Below are positions 1-7,295 of a stretch of DNA of 64,000 bases, one piece after another. How positions within the stretch are numbered: position 1 is the stretch's first letter; each line of letters begins with the position of its first letter. The notes beneath the pieces are model-generated. The model was not told where the DNA came from. It ran no database searches and worked only from the letters and a program-made list of their open reading frames with translations. A program made the translations under genes and the position numbers. Origin of the DNA: Euzebya rosea (GTDB taxonomy: Bacteria; Actinomycetota; Nitriliruptoria; Euzebyales; Euzebyaceae); assembly GCF_003073135.1 (NCBI RefSeq), contig NZ_PGDQ01000006.1, positions 248,001 through 312,000 on the forward strand, given 5' to 3'.

Positions 1-717
1 GGGCTGCGGCCGGGTGACCGGACACGTGCCCACCAAGCCGGCCTGTCCGACGCCGACCTGCAGGCGATGCTGCGCGACGGCGGACTGGACGTCGTGGAGA
101 TCGACGTCATCAGCGGCTGGGGCGGCACGGGGGAGCAGCAGGCCAGCGCGCGACGCCACGAGCAGCGGGTCTTCGAGCTGGCCGACGCGCTCGGCGGACG
201 CCATGTCACGGTCGTCGGTGACGTCGAGGGGTCGCGGGATCGGGTCGCGTCGACGTTCGCCGACCTGTGCGACCGGGCCGCCGCGCACGACCTGGGCGTC
301 GGGCTGGAGTACCTCCCGTGGACGACCGTGCCCGACCTGCCCACCGCGCTGCGGATCGTCGAGGACGCCGGACGGCCGAACGGCAGGGTCGTCATCGACA
401 GCTGGCACCACTTCCGGGGCGCGGACGACATCCACCAGCTCGAGGACGTCCCCGCCGAGCTGGTCGCCGCCGTCCAGATCGACGACGCCGGGCCTCGCCA
501 GGACGACGTGCCGCTGGTGGAGGAGACCATGGACCGCCAGCTGCCCGGGGACGGCACCTTCGACCTGCGGTCGTTCCTCCGGGCGCTGCGGCACGTGCTC
601 GCCACGACGCCGCTGTGCGTGGAGGTCATCTCCCCGCGGCTGGCGGTGATGCCACCGACCAAGGCGGTTGCGTTGGCCGCGGCGGCGACTCGGTCCGTGC
701 TCGGCGCGCGTCGCTGA
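1..717 (+). CDS. Sugar phosphate isomerase/epimerase family protein (5' end missing)
   Basis: The reading frame is open from base 1, so the true start lies left of the window; an internal ATG at 67 is not the start. The product resembles xylose-isomerase-like TIM-barrel proteins (AP endonuclease family 2 fold). Residues typical of the metal/substrate barrel are visible: a Glu in the strand GLEYLPW, an Asp-x-Trp-His in VVIDSWHHF, and an Asp in VQIDDAG. This family isomerises or epimerises sugars and related hydroxy-carbonyl compounds in the cytoplasm. The substrate is unknown, and the upstream context that might identify it is outside the window. It ends in TGA, 15 bp before the convergent SnoaL gene. 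Confidence 0.8.
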   Translation, partial: GLRPGDRTRAHQAGLSDADLQAMLRDGGLDVVEIDVISGWGGTGEQQASARRHEQRVFELADALGGRHVTVVGDVEGSRDRVASTFADLCDRAAAHDLGVGLEYLPWTTVPDLPTALRIVEDAGRPNGRVVIDSWHHFRGADDIHQLEDVPAELVAAVQIDDAGPRQDDVPLVEETMDRQLPGDGTFDLRSFLRALRHVLATTPLCVEVISPRLAVMPPTKAVALAAAATRSVLGARR

Positions 718-732
718 GGCCGTCCCGTGGGG

Positions 733-1197
733 TCAGGCCGTCTGCGGGGTGCGGCGTCGCGGGTGTCCGCTGTAGGTGCGGGCCGGCCCGCCGCCATCGG
801 GTTCCGACCCGATGCCGTGCAGCTCGTGGCGGGCGATCCGCCAGCCGTCGCCGGTGAGGACGAGGGACTGGACGTACCGGCCGTGCAGCAGCCACGTCCC
901 ACCGGTGTCGCGGAAGCGGTGGAAGGCCTGGACGACGGCGGTCTGGGTCGCCCGGTCCCACTGGGCGTCGACGACGTGGCTGCCGATGAGGTGACTGGTG
1001 GCCTCGCACCGATCCAGCGCCTTCCCGACGTAGGCGACGATCTCGTCTCGGCCCGTCAGCTCCGTGCCCAGCAGCCACGCGGTCGCGTCCTCGGTGAACA
1101 GCGTGGCGAGGCTGTCGAGGTCCACCGCGTCGATGTGGTCGGCGTATCGGCCGAGCAGCCCACGGATGGCCTCGAGGTCGTTGGCGGTGTTGGACAT
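733..1197 (-). CDS. SnoaL/NTF2-like domain protein
   Basis: A 154-residue protein of the SnoaL-like NTF2 fold, a small alpha+beta cone used by polyketide cyclases, steroid isomerases and dehydratases. The N-terminal helix (LEAIRGLLGRYADHID), the segment DLDSLATLFTEDATAW and the motif LTGRDEIVAYV are characteristic. The C-terminal 15 residues are Arg/Pro rich and probably disordered. It is transcribed away from the alpha/beta hydrolase at 1255; a palindrome at 1221-1234 lies in the shared promoter gap. Reaction and substrate are unknown. It is the first of five NTF2-like genes here, most sitting beside CoA-ester catabolism genes. Confidence 0.82.
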   Translation of the reverse strand: MSNTANDLEAIRGLLGRYADHIDAVDLDSLATLFTEDATAWLLGTELTGRDEIVAYVGKALDRCEATSHLIGSHVVDAQWDRATQTAVVQAFHRFRDTGGTWLLHGRYVQSLVLTGDGWRIARHELHGIGSEPDGGGPARTYSGHPRRRTPQTA

Positions 1198-1220
1198 GGC
1201 GGCTCCTCAACGCAGGTGAC

Positions 1221-1234
1221 TTACTGATAAGTAA
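1221..1234. promoter_or_regulatory. Palindromic operator, family 2 (TTACT-N4-AGTAA)
   Basis: TTACTGATAAGTAA is a perfect 5-bp inverted repeat around a 4-bp centre, lying between the divergent SnoaL gene (start 1197) and the hydrolase (start 1255). Near-identical sites occur at 30446-30459 (11 of 14 identical, all differences transitions) and 34774-34787 (12 of 14), also in divergent promoter gaps. The size and symmetry suit a TetR-type repressor. The regulator itself is inferred. Confidence 0.5.
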
Positions 1235-1254
1235 ACTATGACAGGATCCGTCGC

Positions 1255-2145
1255 ATGACCAGTCCTCCACCACCCTGGTTGGGCGCCGCCCTCGCCCGCG
1301 AACCGCGCTCGGTCGCGACGACGGTCGACGGGGTGGCCCAGCACCGGCTGGAGTGGGGGACGCCCGGGCAGCCGCTCGTGGTCCTCCTGCACGGCGGCGG
1401 GGCACACGCGCGGTGGTGGAGCGCCGTCGCCGGGCTGCTGGCGGATTCGTGGCACGTCGTCGCGCTGGACATGGTCGGCCACGGCCGCTCGTCACATCGC
1501 GCCGGCTACACCTTCGGCAGCTGGGTCGACCAGGTGATGGCCGTGGTGGAGGAGGTGGGCGCGGCGTCCCCGCTGGTCGTCGGGCACTCCATGTGCGGCG
1601 TCGTGGCGGCGATGGTCGGGGCCGAGCACGGGGACGGGCTCGGCGGAGTGGTCGTCGTGGACACCCCGCTGGACATCCCCCGACCGGAGTCCATCGGCCA
1701 CGCCGAGCAGATCATGGCATCGCGGCGGTACGCCGAGTCGGCCGAGGCCCTGACCAGCAGGTTCCGCCTGCTGCCCGACCAGCCGGTCGTCCACCCCTCC
1801 CTCCTGGCGCACCTCGCCGAGCACGCGGTCGTGGAGACCCCCGACGGGTGGACGTGGGCGTTCGACCCGACCCTGTTCGTGGGCCACCCAGCCGACCGAC
1901 CACGAGAGGTCGGGGAGGTGCTGGCGGCCAGCGGCTGCCCCACGACGGTGATCGTGGCCGACGACTCCCCCGTCGTGCCGCCCGTGCAACGCGACCGCAT
2001 GGACCGGCTCGCGCGGGATCACCAGCACCTCTCGGTGGTCGTCGAGCCGGGCCACCACCACCTGATGCTCGACCGTCCACGGGAGCTGGCCCGCCTGGTC
2101 AGCGAGGCTGGCCCTCGCCGACGTGGCGCTGGCTACCGGCGCTGA
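1255..2145 (+). CDS. Alpha/beta hydrolase
   Basis: A 296-residue alpha/beta-hydrolase-fold protein. The oxyanion-hole motif is HGGGAH near residue 43. The nucleophile elbow is G110-H-S112-M-C114-G, so the usual second Gly of GxSxG is Cys. The acid loop is in the VADDSP region, and the catalytic His is in EPGHHHLMLDRP near the C-terminus. There is no signal peptide, so it is cytoplasmic. It probably hydrolyses an ester, lactone or C-C bond of a catabolic intermediate, in keeping with the CoA-ester genes elsewhere. Divergent from the SnoaL gene; its 3' end overlaps the convergent lipoprotein gene by 13 bp. Confidence 0.85.
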   Translation: MTSPPPPWLGAALAREPRSVATTVDGVAQHRLEWGTPGQPLVVLLHGGGAHARWWSAVAGLLADSWHVVALDMVGHGRSSHRAGYTFGSWVDQVMAVVEEVGAASPLVVGHSMCGVVAAMVGAEHGDGLGGVVVVDTPLDIPRPESIGHAEQIMASRRYAESAEALTSRFRLLPDQPVVHPSLLAHLAEHAVVETPDGWTWAFDPTLFVGHPADRPREVGEVLAASGCPTTVIVADDSPVVPPVQRDRMDRLARDHQHLSVVVEPGHHHLMLDRPRELARLVSEAGPRRRGAGYRR

Positions 2146-2612
2146 TCGATGATCTCGCCGTCGTCGTCGTAGGCCGTGACCTGTCGACCGTCGTCGTCTC
2201 CCGGCAGCTCCAGCCAGAACCAGGTCAGGCCGTGGGCCCGCACGACCGCCGCGTCCCCCATGACCCCCTGGAGGCTCTCGACCTCGACACGCACGGTCCG
2301 ATCGTCGACGGGTCCGGCGACCAACGTGATCGGTTGGCCGTTGCGTGTCGTGGCGAACTCGGTCGCCTCGGTCAGCGTGATGGGTCGTGTGTACTCACCG
2401 ACACCGCTCACACCCCGGTCGTAGCGATGTTCGAGGTGCTGCGCTGGCGTCACGACGAGCTGCCAGTCGTCGCCGCGGGTCAGGACGTGCGACCCGTCGG
2501 CGGGAACGTCGAAGACCTCGGCCATCCCGGGCAGGTCCGACCCCGCACACCCGCTGATGAGGACCGCGGTCAGCACCACCGCGGTCACGACACCCACAAC
2601 GCGACTGTCCAC
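2133..2612 (-). CDS. Hypothetical lipoprotein
   Basis: A 159-residue protein starting at GTG. A short hydrophobic signal ends in the lipobox LISG-C22, so the mature protein should be lipid-anchored outside the membrane. The rest is a predicted beta-rich globular domain without a family I recognise. Its 3' end overlaps the convergent hydrolase gene. The next gene in the same direction starts almost 100 bp upstream, so it is probably transcribed alone. Function unknown. Confidence 0.7.
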   Translation of the reverse strand: MDSRVVGVVTAVVLTAVLISGCAGSDLPGMAEVFDVPADGSHVLTRGDDWQLVVTPAQHLEHRYDRGVSGVGEYTRPITLTEATEFATTRNGQPITLVAGPVDDRTVRVEVESLQGVMGDAAVVRAHGLTWFWLELPGDDDGRQVTAYDDDGEIIDQRR

Positions 2613-2710
2613 CCCGACCCCCGGAACCCGATCGACACTGGTCGGTCAGGAGACTACCGGTCTCCGGGGCGGAGTCATCTCGGGTCGGTTGCCGCGGAGT
2701 CCGGTCCAGC

Positions 2711-5116
2711 TCAGCAGGTGCCGATGGAGTCGGGTTCGGGGATGTCGACGAAGGCGAAGGCGTCGTTCACCCCGTCGGTGACCTCGAACAGCCCGTTGAG
2801 GCTGCTGTCGGGTTGCTCGAACTCACTGGCAGGGAGGGAACCGTCGTAGGGGACGTTGGCGATGTCGAGCTCGAGGGCGTAGGTGCTGGTGCCGTAGAGG
2901 TCCGACAGGACGAAGAACTGGTCGGCAGCGCCGTCGAAGTAGGTCCCGCTCAGGACCGCCCCGTAGGTGAAGAAGTCCCAGCAGGCGGTGATGTCGCGGG
3001 GCTGGGTGGCGTTGATGCTCACGGTCCCCACGGCGCCGGCCTGGCCCCCGGTCCCGGGCGTGCAGTCGGGGACGGTGCCGGGACTCTCGATGTTGAGGAA
3101 CGCGAAGGCGTTGTCGACGCCGTTGGTCACCTCGAACAGCCCGTTGAGGGCACCGTCGGGCTGCTCGAGCTCGTTGGCAGGCAGGCTGCCGGAGTACCCG
3201 CCGAAGTTGATGTCGAGGTCCATGGTGTAGGTGCCGGCGACGTTGTCCAGCGCGAAGAACTGGTCGTTGGCACCGTCGAAGTAGGTGCCGAGGATTTTCG
3301 ACGGGGAGGCCCAGCAGGCGGTGATGTCACGGGGTTCGGTGGCGTTGATGCTCACCGTCCCGATGACACCGCCCGTGCCGCCGGAGTCCGACTCGCAGGC
3401 CGGGAGGGCGAACCGGTCGGGCATGACCACGGTGGCCTGGGTGCTCGCGCCCGACGGTGACGTCGTGGTGAAGGTGCCGTCGTAGCCGTTGGCGGTGGTG
3501 AAGTCGTCGGCGTGCAGCGTGCCGGTGTGGAGCTCGCCGAACCGCATGACCCGCAGGGTGTAGTTGGGCACGTCCTGGCTGAGCTCGAACAGCAGGTCGG
3601 CCCCGGCGTCGGCGTAGGTGCCGCGGATGAGGTTGTCGACGGTGTTGCGGTCCTCGCATGCGGTGATCGGCAGCGGGGTGCCGCTGGCATCGAACTCGAT
3701 CGTCCCGATGCCGTCGCCGGCGCCGTCCTGGTCGCAGCTGGGGAGGTCGAACCGGTCGGGGATCTCCACCGTTGCCTGTGTGCTGGCGCCCGACGGCGTC
3801 GACGTGGTGAACGTGCCGCTGTATCCCCGGTCGGTGACGACGTCGTTGCCGTTCAGGACGCCGGTGTGGAGCTCACCCTGGTGCATGAAGCGGAGGGTGT
3901 AGTTGGGCACGTCCTGGCTGAACTCGAAGAGGAGGTTGCCGTCGCCGGCGGCGTAGGTGCCCCTGATGAGGTTGTCGACGGTGTTGCGGTCCTCGCACGC
4001 GGTGATCGGCAGCGGGCTGCCGGACGGGGTGACCTGGATCGTGCCGATGACACCGTCGTCCTCGGGGAAGCCACCCGCAGCCGCCCGGGCTGCGCTGCTG
4101 ACGCTGTCCGGGATCGCGGACTGGGGGCCGAACGTGATGATCTTCCCCGGCCTCGCCATGCCCAGGTAGTCCTGCACGTCCGTCACCAGACCCGTCTCGT
4201 TGCCGTACACGATGGACATGTTCTCCCGGCCGCCGACGGCTCCCGCCGCGAGGGAGTAGGCCCAGCCGTCCTCGTTGAACCCGTTGACCAGCCCGACGAT
4301 GGATGGCGTGGGGATCTCGGATGCGACCCGTGCCGAGGTCTCGGCGCGGGACGGACCGGCGAGCCTCGTCACGGTCACGCCGAGCTCGACCAGCTGATCC
4401 TCGACGGCCTGGCTGATGGCTGCCGTCCCGCCCAGGATGGTGACGTTGTCGACGCGGCGCTCGAGGATGAAGGCATGCACGGCGGGGTGCAGCTCCTCGA
4501 GGGGGTTCACCACGATCGGCTGACCACGCAGGCCGGCGAGGCCCCCCGCGGCGGCGGAGTCCGCCGGGTTGTTGTCGCGGGCGAGGAAGATGCTGGAGAC
4601 GTCATCGAACGTCCTGGCGATCTCCAGCGAGGTCTCGACCCGTCCCGACCCGGCGAGCCGTGCCACGCAGTACCCCATGTTCCTGATCTCGTCCTCGACG
4701 GTGGCCGAGATCGCGGCCGGCCCGCCGAGGATGGTGACGTACATCTCCGCCTCGTCGCACGTCAGGCTCGGGAGCGGCAAGAGGCGTTCGATCTCCAGGC
4801 GGACCGCGCCATCCAGCCGGTCCGTGGGGTTCAGCAGCAGTGGGCCACGACCCACCGCGTTTGCCCACGACGACCCGCCGAGGTTGTCGGCGAAGACGTT
4901 GGAACGGCCGATGGCGATGCTCGTGATCCTGGGGTCGTCGTCGTCGAAGAACCGCTCGGAGATCTGGATCGACGCGGCGGTCGGGTCCGTGGTGTCGGCG
5001 ACTCGCTCGTCGCCGCTGGTCCCCTGGGCGCTCGCCGGTGCCACCAACAAGGCCAGCAGCACCGCCAGCCCGGTCGCGATCGTGGTCAGCAAGGACGCGG
5101 AGGGGCGTGACGCCAT
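2711..5116 (-). CDS. Cell wall-binding repeat 2 (CWB2) surface protein with duplicated C-terminal modules
   Basis: An 801-residue secreted protein. A signal peptide covers residues 1 to about 31 (cleavage after APASA). Residues about 45-350 carry CWB2-like repeats, recognised by the recurring VTILGG-AAIS-VED and RLAG-R-ET patterns; in other Gram-positives these anchor proteins to wall polymers. After a linker come two copies of a module of about 110 residues (starting near 356 and 469, both with PLPITACEDRN and IRGTY), then two copies of a different module of about 105 residues (near 585 and 696, both starting with GTVSINAT and carrying RDITACW). Each module has one Cys near its start and most have another near the end, suggesting disulphides. 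The C-terminal modules match no family I can name. Confidence 0.85.
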   Translation of the reverse strand: MASRPSASLLTTIATGLAVLLALLVAPASAQGTSGDERVADTTDPTAASIQISERFFDDDDPRITSIAIGRSNVFADNLGGSSWANAVGRGPLLLNPTDRLDGAVRLEIERLLPLPSLTCDEAEMYVTILGGPAAISATVEDEIRNMGYCVARLAGSGRVETSLEIARTFDDVSSIFLARDNNPADSAAAGGLAGLRGQPIVVNPLEELHPAVHAFILERRVDNVTILGGTAAISQAVEDQLVELGVTVTRLAGPSRAETSARVASEIPTPSIVGLVNGFNEDGWAYSLAAGAVGGRENMSIVYGNETGLVTDVQDYLGMARPGKIITFGPQSAIPDSVSSAARAAAGGFPEDDGVIGTIQVTPSGSPLPITACEDRNTVDNLIRGTYAAGDGNLLFEFSQDVPNYTLRFMHQGELHTGVLNGNDVVTDRGYSGTFTTSTPSGASTQATVEIPDRFDLPSCDQDGAGDGIGTIEFDASGTPLPITACEDRNTVDNLIRGTYADAGADLLFELSQDVPNYTLRVMRFGELHTGTLHADDFTTANGYDGTFTTTSPSGASTQATVVMPDRFALPACESDSGGTGGVIGTVSINATEPRDITACWASPSKILGTYFDGANDQFFALDNVAGTYTMDLDINFGGYSGSLPANELEQPDGALNGLFEVTNGVDNAFAFLNIESPGTVPDCTPGTGGQAGAVGTVSINATQPRDITACWDFFTYGAVLSGTYFDGAADQFFVLSDLYGTSTYALELDIANVPYDGSLPASEFEQPDSSLNGLFEVTDGVNDAFAFVDIPEPDSIGTC
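2715..3363 (-). repeat. Tandem duplicated 'INAT' modules in the CWB2 gene
   Basis: Two consecutive segments of the CWB2 gene encode modules of about 105 residues, each opening with GTVSINAT, RDITACW and GTYFDGA-DQFF, and each ending with LNGLFEVT-GV-AFAF. Long stretches of the two DNA copies match, so this is a fairly recent or homogenised duplication. Confidence 0.7.
3365..4051 (-). repeat. Tandem duplicated 'ITACEDRN' modules in the CWB2 gene
   Basis: Two consecutive segments encode modules of about 110 residues sharing LPITACEDRNTVDNLIRGTY, SQDVPNYTLR, GELHTG, and SGASTQATV-PDRF. This pair differs from the downstream pair, but both families share the ITAC start and GTY motif, so all four modules may descend from one ancestor. 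Confidence 0.7.
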
Positions 5117-5153
5117 GAGGTGATCCCGTTTCAGGAGCGAGTACTGTGCGTGA

Positions 5154-6092
5154 TCACGCTAATGAACGGCGCTCAGTCGGGCAAGGGTGATCCGGTGGTC
5201 GTGTTTGGCTAGTCCGTCCGCGGGCCTGTGTCAGGACCACGCCGAGGACGATGAGCGCGCCACCGCCCAGCCCGATCAGCGACAGGTCCTCCCGGAGGAT
5301 CGTCCAGCTCCACGCCACGCCGAAGAGCGGGACGAGGAAGGTGTAGCTGCCGACCTCGTTGGCCGGCAGCACGCCCAGGGCCAGGTTCCACACGATGTAG
5401 GGGATCAACGTCCCGCCGACGACCAGCTGGACGAACCACAGCCACCGCAGGCCCTCCAGCGCGCCGATCCCGGCCATCGCGCCGGGGGCCAGCGGCACCA
5501 GCCACACCGCGCCGAACAGCAGGCCGGTGAACGTCAGCGTCAGGGGGTGCATGCGGCCCTGCACCGCCTTGGTCAGCACCGTGTAGCCGGCGAAGGACAC
5601 CTGGGCGAGGAACACCAGCGCCGCCCCCCATGGGTTGCGGACCGTCAGCGCCGTCCCGCCGCCGGTGGCGAAGACGATGACCACGCCCGCGCCGGCCAGC
5701 GCCAGCACCATCCCGACCACCGCTCGCGCCGACACCCGCTCCCGCAGGACCAGCGCCGACATCGCCGCGGTCACCGCCGGCTGGGTCGCCACCACCAGAC
5801 CGGCCATCGCCGGGGCCAGGTAGTTCTGCCCGGTCGCCAGCAGCAGCTGCGAGCCCGGCACCGACAGCAGGCCGGCAAACACGAGGATCACCACGTCCCG
5901 ACGGTCGAGCCTCGGACGCAGGCGGGGCACGAACGCCAGGATGGCCAGCACCGCAGCCACGACGGCGATGAAGCGCACGACCACGATCTCGGTTGCCGTC
6001 AGCACCTCCAGCAGCTCGTGGTTGGCCACGAACTGCAGGCCCCACAGCGCCATCGCCACCGTCAGCGACACGCGGGCGGTCCGTGCGGTCAT
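5154..6092 (-). CDS. EamA/DMT-family inner-membrane transporter
   Basis: A 312-residue integral membrane protein with ten predicted transmembrane helices arranged as two EamA domains of five (residues about 8-142 and 155-295). Typical family segments include ALWGLQFVANH at the start and PLFGVAWSWTILREDLS in the second domain. Members of this drug/metabolite transporter superfamily export amino acids, metabolites or drugs by proton exchange; the substrate is not predictable. The ATG at 6092 has GAGGAG nine bases upstream. It is divergent from the selenoprotein operon, and an operator lies between them. Confidence 0.85.
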   Translation of the reverse strand: MTARTARVSLTVAMALWGLQFVANHELLEVLTATEIVVVRFIAVVAAVLAILAFVPRLRPRLDRRDVVILVFAGLLSVPGSQLLLATGQNYLAPAMAGLVVATQPAVTAAMSALVLRERVSARAVVGMVLALAGAGVVIVFATGGGTALTVRNPWGAALVFLAQVSFAGYTVLTKAVQGRMHPLTLTFTGLLFGAVWLVPLAPGAMAGIGALEGLRWLWFVQLVVGGTLIPYIVWNLALGVLPANEVGSYTFLVPLFGVAWSWTILREDLSLIGLGGGALIVLGVVLTQARGRTSQTRPPDHPCPTERRSLA

Positions 6093-6114
6093 GCGATCGG
6101 GCTCCTCGACAGCT

Positions 6115-6134
6115 TTACCAACCGGTCAGTTGGT
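6115..6134. promoter_or_regulatory. Family 1 operator between EamA gene and selenoprotein operon
   Basis: Arms ACCAAC (6117-6122) and GTTGGT (6129-6134) form a perfect inverted repeat. On the reverse strand the site contains ACTGACCGGTTGGTAA, which is identical over 16 bases to the operator at 16992-17007 upstream of the LIV binding protein. This suggests that the selenoprotein operon and the LIV system answer to the same TetR-type repressor. Confidence 0.6.
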
Positions 6135-6176
6135 TGTATTGTGCGCATCATTGCACCGAAAGGAGGAGTTGGCGAG

Positions 6177-7295
6177 ATGAGCGACCTCATCGAGATCGAG
6201 GACCTCGACGTCCAGGAGCGGTTCTTCGAGGAGGGGTGGACCGACGGCCTGCCGATCGTCCCCCCGACCCCCGATCGCGTGCTCGACATGATGCTGGCGG
6301 CCGGGGTGACCGACCCCGACGACGTGCTCGGCACCGTCCCCCAGCGGGGCCTGGCCGTCACCGTGGAGAAGGCCGCCATCAACGCGGTCATGGCTGGCTG
6401 CCGGCCGGAGTACTTCCCGATCGTCATCGCCGGCCTGTCCGCGATGCTCGACCCGGCGTTCAACGCCCACACCGCCACCACCAGCACCGGCGGCGCGGCC
6501 ATCTGCACCATCGTCAGCGGCCCCATGGCCCGCGAGGTCGGGATGAACGGCACGCACAACGCGCTCGGCTCGGGCAACCGGGCCAACGCCACGATCGGTC
6601 GGGCCATCCGCCTGGTCGCCGGCAACGTGCTTGGCGCGAAGAGCGGCGGGCTGGACGGCAGCTCGATGGGGCACCCGGGCAAGTACACGCTCTGCTTCGC
6701 CGAGGACCCGCCCCGTGCGCCGTGGCAACCGCTGTCCGCCGACCTCGGCTTCGATGCCGACGACACCGTCGTGACGGTCGTTCCCACCGAGGGTCCGCGG
6801 CAGGTCGCCAACCACCTCGTCGAGGACCCCGAACGCCTCCTGCTGACCTTCGCCGCCGCGATGAAGGTCCCCTCCAACTTCGTGTCCGGCAAGGGTGGGC
6901 AGGGCGTCGTCGTCCTGGGCCACGAGCACCACCTCGCCGTCGTCGAGGCCGGCTGGAGCCGACGAGACGTCCAGGAGTTCCTCGCCGAGGCCTCGCGCAT
7001 CACCCCAGAGGAGCTGCGCGCCGGCGGCATCGACCTGCCCGAGGGCAGCTCCCACGACCTGGTTCCCGGCCCCGACGGCAAGCTCGCGACCGTCCCCACC
7101 CCTGACGACGTGTTCGTCGTCACCGCCGGCGGTGCCGGCGCCGGCTGGTCGGCCTACATCCCGTCCTGGGCCCCCGTCGACGTCGCCATGGCTCGCGCCG
7201 TCAGCCGCCGGGTGCGGCCACCGGGCGAGGCGCTGCCCGACTGCGGCCCCGACGGCTGCGAGGTCACCCTCCCACCCATGGGGGAGGACTCGTGA
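6177..7295 (+). CDS. Conserved protein of unknown function, partner of the UGSC selenoprotein
   Basis: A 372-residue soluble protein starting at ATG 6177, with AGGAGG at 6161-6166 as ribosome-binding site; an in-frame extension upstream to 5187 is antisense noise. I do not recognise a characterised family. Visible features are an acidic N-terminus followed by WTDGLPIVPPTP, Gly/Ala-rich central segments (TATTSTGGAAICTIVSGP; GSGNRANATIGRAIRL), HEHH near residue 250, and a C-terminal Cys pair in DCGPDGCEV. Its TGA overlaps the GTG of the selenoprotein gene by four bases, so the two are translationally coupled and probably work together. The Cys pair may exchange disulphides with the partner's U/C centre, which is inference. 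Confidence 0.75.
   Translation: MSDLIEIEDLDVQERFFEEGWTDGLPIVPPTPDRVLDMMLAAGVTDPDDVLGTVPQRGLAVTVEKAAINAVMAGCRPEYFPIVIAGLSAMLDPAFNAHTATTSTGGAAICTIVSGPMAREVGMNGTHNALGSGNRANATIGRAIRLVAGNVLGAKSGGLDGSSMGHPGKYTLCFAEDPPRAPWQPLSADLGFDADDTVVTVVPTEGPRQVANHLVEDPERLLLTFAAAMKVPSNFVSGKGGQGVVVLGHEHHLAVVEAGWSRRDVQEFLAEASRITPEELRAGGIDLPEGSSHDLVPGPDGKLATVPTPDDVFVVTAGGAGAGWSAYIPSWAPVDVAMARAVSRRVRPPGEALPDCGPDGCEVTLPPMGEDS

Noticed and set aside
3512-5110. A 532-residue plus-strand protein opposite the CWB2 gene
   Set aside because: The minus-strand frame has a signal peptide and clear CWB2 repeats; the plus frame has no domain.
5187-6176. An N-terminal extension of the 372-residue partner protein
   Set aside because: It is the antisense of the EamA transporter, is rich in His/Gln/Arg, and a good ribosome-binding site precedes ATG 6177.
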